A stretch of 32,015 nt of DNA from Alistipes sp. (lineage in GTDB: Bacteria; Bacteroidota; Bacteroidia; Bacteroidales; Rikenellaceae): positions 1 through 32,015 of the forward strand of contig JAFULF010000028.1 in NCBI GenBank assembly GCA_017483225.1, written 5' to 3'. A program made the translations under genes and the position numbers. Positions 1 through 6,666 of this stretch are shown in pieces (positions within the stretch are counted from its first letter, which is position 1; every line of letters starts with the position of its first letter). The notes below the pieces were generated by a model. The model was not told the origin of the DNA and made no database searches. It worked only from the letters and a program-made list of their open reading frames with translations.

Positions 1-202
1 AAAATGCTCATTTACGCCGAGTAAACTGCGCTTTTTCGGGCTTCGCAAGGTTGCGATTAAGGCGAATGAAAACAAATGTGTATTTTTTTTCTGAGCCGAA
101 GCAACCAAAAGCCATCGTAGATGGATTAAGCCTAAAATTAGTCCTTGTTATACAACTTCTGAAAAGAAAGAGCGTGTCCGAAAACTTGTTGGACACGCTC
201 TT
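1..202. repeat. Intergenic repeat, copy 1 (with 81-base extra segment)
   Basis: Bases 1-49 and 131-202 match 19582-19709 almost base for base; the differences I see are at 15, 142 and 143. The copy carries 81 extra bases (50-130) that the second copy lacks, and the three bases AAG occur at both ends of this indel. The element probably extends left of the window. It ends in a 12-bp perfect hairpin. It sits downstream of the minus-strand HMA gene. Short open frames on either strand here are not convincing genes because they run through the repeat. The nature of the element (degenerate mobile element or dispersed terminator-type repeat) is not clear from two copies. Confidence 0.85.
168..202. 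terminator. Hairpin terminator at end of repeat copy 1
   Basis: AAGAGCGTGTCC (168-179) pairs perfectly with GGACACGCTCTT (191-202) around an 11-base loop. Read on the minus strand it lies about 20 bases after the stop of the HMA gene and is followed by a T-rich stretch (TTTCTTTTC), so it can end the minus-strand metal operon. The same hairpin ends repeat copy 2 after dnaK. Confidence 0.65.
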
Positions 203-220
203 GACTATTACTCCTGTCTG

Positions 221-541
221 TTACTTCTTCTGTGCCTGCGCCTCAGCCTCGCTCATATACTTGATGACCTTGATGTTGAGGTCGGCGAATGACGACTTCA
301 AACCCTCGGGGGTATTCTTCGACTCGTCGTAGGTTACGGCGACGGTCTTGGTCGGAACATCGACCTTAACCTCCTTCACGCCCTTGCCGTAAAAGTTGTT
401 ATAGACTCTCTTGGCACATCCCTCGCAGTGGAGGTCGGTGACGAATACCGTGGTTACAAACTTCTTCTCTACCTTTGGTGCGGCGGTTGCCACGCCTGCA
501 ATCATCAGTGCAGTGGCCAACAAAATGATAATCTGCTTCAT
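221..541 (-). CDS. Secreted heavy-metal-associated (HMA) domain protein
   Basis: 106 residues: an N-terminal signal peptide (about 1-20, ending ATA/AP) followed by one ferredoxin-like HMA domain. The metal site is L37-H38-C39-E40-G41-C42, the CxxC of the MxCxxC metallochaperone motif with Met replaced by Leu-His. The rest (KEVKVDVPTKTVAVTYD) is the usual beta-strand pattern of the fold. The family binds soft metals, typically Cu(I) or Zn/Cd. With its signal peptide it should act in the periplasm, unlike cytosolic CopZ. It is the last gene of a minus-strand run, 33 bases after the TonB-dependent receptor, so a role in receiving or sequestering a metal handled by that receptor is inferred. Metal identity cannot be read from sequence. 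Confidence 0.88.
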   Translation of the reverse strand: MKQIIILLATALMIAGVATAAPKVEKKFVTTVFVTDLHCEGCAKRVYNNFYGKGVKEVKVDVPTKTVAVTYDESKNTPEGLKSSFADLNIKVIKYMSEAEAQAQKK

Positions 542-574
542 AGTTTTATCTGTGTTTTGGTTCTATTTTCGATG

Positions 575-2932
575 TTAATATAGGTTGAATCTCACGCCCA
601 AGTATATCTTGCGACCCATAAGCGGGCCCCATATGCAGGCGGAGTTGAAGGCGGTGGAGTAGGGCGCATCGACGGCCAATATAGGCTCCTTCTGGCGGAA
701 TCCTGCGATGTTCTCACAGCCGAGGTATATATCCCAACTCTTGATGCGGCGGCTCACCTGTGCGTAGAACATAGGGTAGATTGGCGACCTGCGGCGAGAT
801 GCGAGGTTGCCATCCTGCGTAGGTATCCAGCTGCCACCGTTGAGTTGTGCCGTCACGTCGAAGACCCAGCGTCGCATACGTGTCGCATATTGGAGGTTGA
901 GCAGCGTCTTGAACTCGCCCACCAGCGGACGTGCCACCAGCTGCTCGCTGCCGTCGGCACGACGAATCGTGTAGCGGCTGTTGGTGTAACGGAAGGTGGC
1001 GAAGATGTCGAAGCGCTCCACAGGGTTCCAAGTGAGGTCTATCTGGTAGGAGTCGGTGAACGAGCGACCCTTCGTGTCGTAGATATATATATTCTGCGCA
1101 TCACGCTCCTGGTCCACGACGACGCTGTGGAAGAGTTGCGTGCGGAAATAATCGACGCTGATGGTCATATCACGGTAGTTGATGGTCGATATGGTCTGCG
1201 ACAGCGAGCCACCTGCCGTGAGGGCAGACTCCATTCTGTTGAACTTCTCGAAGCCTCCATCGCCCCACTCGAAGACCAGACGGCGACCCGTGGCGAGGAT
1301 GCCGATGTTGTCGGTGATGATGTCTGTCGGACGGTAGCCGAGGCCTGCCGAGGCACGCACGACGGTCGTCGGGGTGATGTTCCACTTGATGTGGCCACGA
1401 GGTGTCACCAGATGCTTGCGCAGGAAGAAGTTGTAGTCGTAGCGCACACCTGCCACCACCGAGAGTTTCTCCTTAATGGCGTAGGTGTATTCGGCGAAGA
1501 GGCCCGCCTCGCTCTCGTTGCGATTCATCGCCAGCAGGCTGCGACCTTCGTCCATCGTGCTCCACTCGCCCGTGCGGCTCCACGTGCGGTCGGTCAGAGC
1601 CTCATCCACGAAGCGTGTTGAGGCGGAGATGCCCGTATTGAGCGAGGAGCGAGGGGTGAAGTAGTGGGCGTAGAGGATGTTGGCATTGACCATATGCTGA
1701 CGGCCGTTGTAGCCCTTGTCGGCACCGAAGTAGGCATCCTCGTCGAAGTAGTCGTAATCGACCACGAAGGCGACGTTGGAGCGCAACTCGCTGCTCTCCT
1801 CCTTGTCGAAGACCGCCTTGCCCACGGGGCGACCCAGCTTGAAGTAGGCGTTCACCTCCTGATTGGCAACCTCCGAGCCGTAGATGCCCTCCTTGCGCCA
1901 CTGCTCGTACCACGGCGTGCCATCCTCGCCGTCACGCTTCATACTACGCTTGTAGCCGAGCTGTCCGCCAAGACGGTGGTCGTTGATGTACTTGGCTCCC
2001 CAGCGTACCTGCGTGCCATCCTTGCTCTGGTAGAGCCAACGGTTGGCGATGTCCACCTGACGTGCCGAGGCCATATCACGGAAGCCGTCCTTGTTGTGGT
2101 CGTAGCTCTTGGTGTCCATCGAGCCGTGGGCCAGAATTACGGTCGAGAGTCGCTTATCCTTGGTCACGGGGAGTGCCGTTGAGAGGTTTATCTCCGGTTT
2201 GAGCTCATTGTCGAAGTAGATGTTGAGGAAGAGCCGCTCGTCGTCGGTAGGCTTGCGGTGTTCGAGGTTAATCTGTCCCGTGATAGCTTCGTGACCCGCC
2301 GTCACGGATGCCACACCCTTGGATACCTGTATGGAGTTGAGCCACATACCCGGCGTGTAGCTCAACCCGTAGGGAGCGCTCAGACCACGCATTATGGCAC
2401 GATTCTCATCCAAAATCTGGGTGTAGGTGCCCGCCAGACCGAGCATCTTGATTTGGCGTGCGCCCGAGATGGCATCGCTGTAACCCACGGTCACCGAGGC
2501 CGAGTTCTCGAAACTCTCGGCGAGGTTGCAGCACGCCATCTTGCACAGACCCGCAAAGGAGATGTTCTCGCTTTTGAGCAGGCCCTCGTGCTTGATGTAG
2601 TTGCCCGTTGCACCTTCGATGACAACGCTCTCCAACTCAACGCCTTGCGAGAGTCGCAGGGTGACGTTTGCCATACTCTTCTCGATGCGCAGGGTGTCGT
2701 TGCCGTAGCCGAGGAACGAGCCTACGAGGTTGTCATACCCCTTGACACGGCAGATGCGGAAGTTGCCCTCGGCATCCGCAGCGGTGCCGATGTTGGTCTC
2801 CGCCCAATAGACGGAGGCTCCCGGCAGGGCATTGCCCTCGGCGTCGAGAATACGACCCGAGAGGTCTTGTGCCTGCGCCGTAGTGAGTGCGCAAGCAACT
2901 GATAATAAAGTTGTTATAAGTGATTTTTTCAT
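575..2932 (-). CDS. TonB-dependent outer-membrane receptor, probable metal-linked subfamily
   Basis: 785 residues. Signal peptide 1-22 (ends TAQAQ), CarboxypepD-regulatory-like beta domain at about 23-95, plug domain at about 100-225 (IQVSKGVASVTAGHEAITG near its end), then a beta-barrel ending in aromatic FNLY, the usual outer-membrane C-terminal signature. The plug contains C130-K-M-A-C134-C135 followed by NLAESFEN, a motif I recognise from Bacteroidetes receptors found beside heavy-metal proteins; three cysteines so close are unusual in an exported protein. TonB-ExbBD energy would drive import of the ligand across the outer membrane. An HMA protein follows and a Cys/His-rich protein precedes it, supporting a metal or metal-chelate substrate; a siderophore-type or other ligand cannot be excluded. 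The start is supported by a GAGGG sequence nine bases upstream. Confidence 0.9.
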   Translation of the reverse strand: MKKSLITTLLSVACALTTAQAQDLSGRILDAEGNALPGASVYWAETNIGTAADAEGNFRICRVKGYDNLVGSFLGYGNDTLRIEKSMANVTLRLSQGVELESVVIEGATGNYIKHEGLLKSENISFAGLCKMACCNLAESFENSASVTVGYSDAISGARQIKMLGLAGTYTQILDENRAIMRGLSAPYGLSYTPGMWLNSIQVSKGVASVTAGHEAITGQINLEHRKPTDDERLFLNIYFDNELKPEINLSTALPVTKDKRLSTVILAHGSMDTKSYDHNKDGFRDMASARQVDIANRWLYQSKDGTQVRWGAKYINDHRLGGQLGYKRSMKRDGEDGTPWYEQWRKEGIYGSEVANQEVNAYFKLGRPVGKAVFDKEESSELRSNVAFVVDYDYFDEDAYFGADKGYNGRQHMVNANILYAHYFTPRSSLNTGISASTRFVDEALTDRTWSRTGEWSTMDEGRSLLAMNRNESEAGLFAEYTYAIKEKLSVVAGVRYDYNFFLRKHLVTPRGHIKWNITPTTVVRASAGLGYRPTDIITDNIGILATGRRLVFEWGDGGFEKFNRMESALTAGGSLSQTISTINYRDMTISVDYFRTQLFHSVVVDQERDAQNIYIYDTKGRSFTDSYQIDLTWNPVERFDIFATFRYTNSRYTIRRADGSEQLVARPLVGEFKTLLNLQYATRMRRWVFDVTAQLNGGSWIPTQDGNLASRRRSPIYPMFYAQVSRRIKSWDIYLGCENIAGFRQKEPILAVDAPYSTAFNSACIWGPLMGRKIYLGVRFNLY

Positions 2933-2999
2933 AATATATTCCCTCTATGTAAGCAATGTTTGACTGCTCGTGCCGCCGCTACGGGTGGTACGAGTGTAA

Positions 3000-3422
3000 C
3001 TATGCCGACACAGGGGGTGCCCGCAGTGCGGCGACGTGGCCGACTATGGATTGGGGCAGTGGTATCTTCCGTTGCAGGAACTGCTCTCCGAAGCACTCCG
3101 CACGGGACTCCTCGGCACTTTCGAGGTCGGGGAGCAGGATGTCGCACGAGAGAGGTGCGAGTGTAGGGTTCGCCTCCTTCGCCACGTCGTAGAGTTCTAT
3201 CTCCGTGGTGTGCTTGTGGAGGCAGTTGCAGGTGTTGTCTGCGTGGATGCCCTCGCACGCCTCGTGGTGGGCGTGGTGGTGGCAGGCGCAACACTCTTTG
3301 TGGTGCGTCGTGTAGTGTCCGCTGCGCTCGCAGTGACACAATATTACGGTCAAAGCGTAGCCGCATACCGACACTAAATAGACGGTAAGCAACACGGAGG
3401 CTATGTATGACCTTAACTTCAT
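3000..3422 (-). CDS. Small Cys/His-rich exported or membrane-anchored protein, putative metal binding
   Basis: 140 residues. One hydrophobic segment at about 5-28 acts as a signal peptide or membrane anchor. It is followed by a very Cys/His-rich stretch at 29-71 (C29-H-C31, H36, H40-H41, C44-C45, C47-HHH, H52-H53, C56, H60, C65, C67, H69, H71). The remaining half (72-140) has little Cys/His and no recognisable domain. I do not recognise a named family. The composition suggests co-ordination of several soft metal ions. It lies 67 bases upstream of the TonB-dependent receptor on the same strand and is probably co-transcribed with it. A role as metal buffer or sensor at the envelope is inferred only from composition and neighbours. 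Confidence 0.75.
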   Translation of the reverse strand: MKLRSYIASVLLTVYLVSVCGYALTVILCHCERSGHYTTHHKECCACHHHAHHEACEGIHADNTCNCLHKHTTEIELYDVAKEANPTLAPLSCDILLPDLESAEESRAECFGEQFLQRKIPLPQSIVGHVAALRAPPVSA

Positions 3423-3449
3423 CGTTCTCTTGCGTTTAGTGGGTGGGTG

Positions 3450-3713
3450 TCAGATGAGGTTGCACTCTGCGAGTTTGGCAATCCACGCCTCGGCATCACG
3501 TGTGGCAACCGCCTCCTCGACCTCGTAGTTGTCGAGCAGCACCTGCTTCACATCCTCGACCGAGAACTCCTTGCCCTGCAACTCGTTCCACAGCAGCAGC
3601 GAACTCTCGTTCAGCGCAATCACACGGGTCATATCCACACCGAAGCGACCCTGCATAATCACCACGTGCTCGCCGGCAATCTCACGAACTTTATATCCTT
3701 CCTTGAACTTCAT
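3450..3713 (-). CDS. PqqD-like peptide-chaperone family protein
   Basis: 87 residues starting at the ATG at 3713 (MKFKEGYKVREI); a longer in-frame reading to 3785 exists, but this ATG has a GGAG six bases upstream and fits the family start. The pattern of an N-terminal beta hairpin (GEHVVIMQG), then LNESSLLLWNEL and a DVKQVLLDNYEVEEAVATRDAE helix pair matches the PqqD winged-helix-like fold. PqqD proteins bind a precursor peptide and present it to a radical SAM enzyme, but many Bacteroidetes copies stand alone with unknown roles. No radical SAM gene or precursor peptide is visible here. It is first in the minus-strand run, 27 bases before the Cys/His-rich gene. Whether it takes part in the metal system or merely shares the transcript is unknown. 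Confidence 0.75.
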   Translation of the reverse strand: MKFKEGYKVREIAGEHVVIMQGRFGVDMTRVIALNESSLLLWNELQGKEFSVEDVKQVLLDNYEVEEAVATRDAEAWIAKLAECNLI

Positions 3714-3731
3714 AATAACTCCAATTTGGCG

Positions 3732-3739
3732 CAAAGGTA
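3732..3739 (-). promoter_or_regulatory. Bacteroidetes -7 box for the minus-strand metal operon
   Basis: On the minus strand this reads TACCTTTG, an exact match to the Bacteroidetes consensus TAnnTTTG, ending 18 bases before the ATG of the PqqD-like gene. No good TTTG -33 box is seen 19-21 bases farther upstream, and the resulting leader would be very short. Confidence 0.45.
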
Positions 3740-3820
3740 CAAATTTTCTTCGAAAATCGCTCCTCGGCAAGGAAATAATTGGCAAAAAAGAAAATTGTTG
3801 AAAACTATTTCCGTGAAAAA

Positions 3821-3851
3821 TTCGTCAAAATCTTAAAAAATGCTATTTTTG
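3821..3851 (+). promoter_or_regulatory. Probable promoter of the plsC-parE-parC cluster
   Basis: TTCG (3821-3824, one mismatch to TTTG) lies 19 bases before TATTTTTG (3844-3851, exact TAnnTTTG). This is the standard Bacteroidetes sigma spacing. It would give a leader of roughly 70 bases before plsC, containing a small TAGCC-TATT-GGCTA hairpin at 3875-3888. Confidence 0.55.
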
Positions 3852-3928
3852 CCAAACTGTTTATATTGGTGTAATAGCCTATTGGCTAAACGAAGTTTAA
3901 GAGACAAAAAATTAAAAAGAGAGATATT

Positions 3929-4657
3929 ATGTTATCAGCAATCTTCTACATCTACATTTTGGTCGAGCTGACCCTCTTCTTCCTGCTCTCGTGCGTGGCG
4001 TTGGTGGTCTGCTTCCCGTTTGATAAGCCTCGCCGTGTGGTACACGAGCTCTCACGTGCGATATGCCTCTGCTTTTGGCTCGTTCCGCCTACGTGGCGAA
4101 GAAGCTTCAAGGGCTTCGAGAATGCCGACAAGAAGACCCCTTACGTCATCGCCATCAACCACAACTCGATGGCCGACATCCTCGCCCTCTACTTCCTGCG
4201 TATGAACTTCCGCTGGGTGAGCAAGCGAGAGGTCTTCCGTATGCCTTACATCGGGCCGCTGCTCTCCATCCACGGCGATATCGCTATCGACCGAGGTCGT
4301 GGCGCAGAGTCTATGAAGAAGGTTATCGACGACGGCAAGCTGTGGGTGTCACGAGGTGTATCCATCGCCATCTTCCCGGAGGGTACACGCTCCAAGAATG
4401 GCGAGATTCACCGCTTCAAGCAGGGAGCCTTCGTGCTGGCGAAGGAGGCGGGAGTGGCTATCCTTCCGGTGGTAATGGACGGCACACGTGATGTGTTGAA
4501 GAAGAATTGGATGTTCAACTGGCGCAACCACCTCAAAATCTCGGTGTTGAAGCCTCTCTCGGCAGAGGAGGTGGCGGCGACCGATGCCGGCGAACTGGCC
4601 GTGAAGGTGCAGCAGATGATGACCGAGGAGTTGGCCCGTATCCGAGCCGAGCGATAG
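3929..4657 (+). CDS. plsC: 1-acyl-sn-glycerol-3-phosphate acyltransferase
   Basis: 242 residues, the normal size for PlsC. It transfers a fatty acyl group to the sn-2 position of lysophosphatidic acid to give phosphatidic acid at the inner membrane. An N-terminal hydrophobic segment (about 3-30) anchors it. The catalytic HX4D motif is H78-NSMA-D83, and the FPEGTRS motif for substrate phosphate binding is at 149-155; GDIAIDRG at about 116-123 fits the third block. It opens a long plus-strand cluster, separated from parE by 97 bases. Paralogues that act on ornithine lipids or other acceptors exist in Bacteroidetes, so the exact acceptor is inferred. Confidence 0.9.
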   Translation: MLSAIFYIYILVELTLFFLLSCVALVVCFPFDKPRRVVHELSRAICLCFWLVPPTWRRSFKGFENADKKTPYVIAINHNSMADILALYFLRMNFRWVSKREVFRMPYIGPLLSIHGDIAIDRGRGAESMKKVIDDGKLWVSRGVSIAIFPEGTRSKNGEIHRFKQGAFVLAKEAGVAILPVVMDGTRDVLKKNWMFNWRNHLKISVLKPLSAEEVAATDAGELAVKVQQMMTEELARIRAER

Positions 4658-4754
4658 GTCAGCGTTGTGCTGCGGGTGCATACGTCGATTGGCAGGCGGC
4701 GCACACTCGGTGCATACGAACACTTGATGAGGAAACAAAGAATTTAAGATATAA

Positions 4755-6650
4755 ATGGCAGATTTACTTGAAAATAAACGATACGACGACGACTCTATCA
4801 TCACCCTCTCGCCACGAGAGCACGTGCGTCTGCGCCCCGGTATGTATATCGGCAAGCTGGGCGATGGTACGATGTCGGACGACGGTATCTATGTGCTGAT
4901 AAAGGAGGTTACGGACAACTCCATAGACGAGTATATGAACGGATATGGAAGCCGTATCGAGATAAATATCGAGGATAATGTGGTCTCGGTGCGTGACTAT
5001 GGCCGAGGTATTCCGCTCAAATCCCTCTCGGCGGCCGTCAGTGTGATGAACACGGGTAGCAACTACGAGGAGGATGGCAAGAAGACCGTGGGTCTGAATG
5101 GCGTGGGTGTGAAGGCGGTGAACTACCTTTCGAGCGAGTTTACGGCCCGCTCGGTACGTGACGGCGAGGCCCGCACGGTGACCTTCTCACAGGGCTTGGA
5201 GCAGACCGACAAGTGGGAGAGTGGCGTGCAGGAGAAGAATGGCACCTACATCTCGTTCCGTGTGGATGAGGAGGTCTTTGGCAAGTACTCCTACAACTTG
5301 GAGTTTGTCGAGCAGCTGGTGCGTAACTACACCTACCTGAACCGAGGTCTGACCGTGACGCTCAATGGCGAGGTCTATGCCTCGAAGAATGGTCTGCTCG
5401 ATTTGGTGAACGACAACCTGAGCGAGCAGCCGCTCTACGAGCCTATATACCTCACGGGCAAGGATATCGAGGTGGTGATTACCCACGGCAACCGCTATGG
5501 CGAGAGCTACTACTCGTTTGTAAACAGCCAATACACCCCGCAGGGAGGTACGCATCAGGCGGCATTCCGTGAGGCGGTGGCGAAGGTGCTCAAAGAGTTC
5601 TACCACAAGGATTACGACCCGGCAGATGTGCGCTCCTCTATCGTGGCCGCCATCTCGATAAAGGTGTCGAAGCCTATCTTCGAGTCGCAGACCAAGATTA
5701 AGCTCGGCTCGAAGGATATGTGGAAGGATGGCCCTTCTATACGTCAGTATGTGGGAGAGTTCCTCGCCACGGAGTTGGATAACTACCTGCACAAGCACCT
5801 TGACGTGGCGCAGGCTATCCAGCGCAAGATTGCCGAGAATGAGAAGGAGCGTAAGGCTATCGCCGGCGTGCAGAAGAAGGCACGTGAGACGGCTAAAAAG
5901 CTGATGCTCAACAATAAGAACCTGCGTGACTGCAAGATACACTATACGGACAAGCACGAATTGGCCGAGCAGACGATGATATTTATCACGGAGGGTAACT
6001 CCGCATCGGGCTCCATCACCAAGAGCCGTGACCCGCAGACGCAGGCGGTATTCTCGTTGCGAGGTAAGCCGCTCAACACCTTCGGTATGAAGAAGGCTAT
6101 CGTCTATAAGAACGACGAGTTCAACTTCTTGCAGAATGCGCTCAACATCGACGACTATATGGATAACCTGCGCTACGCCAAGGTCATCATCGCAACCGAT
6201 GCCGATGTCGATGGTATGCACATCCGTCTGCTGCTGCTCACCTTCTTTCTGCAATTCTTCCCGGAGCTTATCCGTCGAGGCAACCTCTTCATCTTGCAGA
6301 CACCGCTGTTCCGTGTCCGCAATAAGAAGGTTACCCACTACTGCTACACGGAGGAGGAGCGATTGAAGGCTATTGCGGAGTTGGGAGCGAGTGCCGAGAT
6401 TACCCGATTCAAGGGTCTTGGAGAGATTTCGCCCGACGAGTTTGCGGAGTTCATCGGCGAGAAGATGCGTCTGGACAGAGTGCGCCTTACCAAGGATGAC
6501 CCTATCGTGGATATGCTCACCTTCTATATGGGTAAGAATACCTACGACCGCCAGCAGTTTATCGTCAATAACCTGCGCATTGAGGAGGACCTGATTGAGG
6601 AGCACCTGCAAATCGGAGGGTCTGATTCGGAGTTTGAAAATGAAGAGTAA
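4755..6650 (+). CDS. parE: DNA topoisomerase IV subunit B (type IIA, GyrB/ParE family)
   Basis: 631 residues, the ParE length, without the long insertion of many GyrB proteins. The GHKL ATPase domain shows KEVTDNSIDE (about 50-59), DYGRGIP and the GLNGVGVKAVN ATP lid. A transducer domain follows, then the TOPRIM domain with FITEGNSASGS (Glu of the metal site) and ATDADVDGMHI (DxD), and the C-terminal GLGEISPDEF block. With ParC it decatenates daughter chromosomes by ATP-driven double-strand passage. The parC gene starts 16 bases downstream, as expected for subunits made together. GyrB identity is less likely given length and pairing, although the two are hard to separate by eye. Confidence 0.93.
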   Translation: MADLLENKRYDDDSIITLSPREHVRLRPGMYIGKLGDGTMSDDGIYVLIKEVTDNSIDEYMNGYGSRIEINIEDNVVSVRDYGRGIPLKSLSAAVSVMNTGSNYEEDGKKTVGLNGVGVKAVNYLSSEFTARSVRDGEARTVTFSQGLEQTDKWESGVQEKNGTYISFRVDEEVFGKYSYNLEFVEQLVRNYTYLNRGLTVTLNGEVYASKNGLLDLVNDNLSEQPLYEPIYLTGKDIEVVITHGNRYGESYYSFVNSQYTPQGGTHQAAFREAVAKVLKEFYHKDYDPADVRSSIVAAISIKVSKPIFESQTKIKLGSKDMWKDGPSIRQYVGEFLATELDNYLHKHLDVAQAIQRKIAENEKERKAIAGVQKKARETAKKLMLNNKNLRDCKIHYTDKHELAEQTMIFITEGNSASGSITKSRDPQTQAVFSLRGKPLNTFGMKKAIVYKNDEFNFLQNALNIDDYMDNLRYAKVIIATDADVDGMHIRLLLLTFFLQFFPELIRRGNLFILQTPLFRVRNKKVTHYCYTEEERLKAIAELGASAEITRFKGLGEISPDEFAEFIGEKMRLDRVRLTKDDPIVDMLTFYMGKNTYDRQQFIVNNLRIEEDLIEEHLQIGGSDSEFENEE

Positions 6651-6666
6651 AGTAAGGAGATAAGAT

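Noticed and set aside
8-196. A short minus-strand frame in the left-edge repeat
   Set aside because: It runs straight through the repeat and its hairpin, and the second copy of the repeat does not preserve it because of the 81-base difference.
3714-3785. A longer N-terminus for the PqqD-like protein from 3785
   Set aside because: The extra 24 residues cross the TACCTTTG promoter box and have no family match; the ATG at 3713 has a GGAG in front.
4675-4718. Ten-base direct repeat GGTGCATACG (4675-4684 and 4709-4718) in the plsC-parE gap
   Set aside because: Only two short copies, no attachment-site or mobile context, and no promoter boxes; probably chance.
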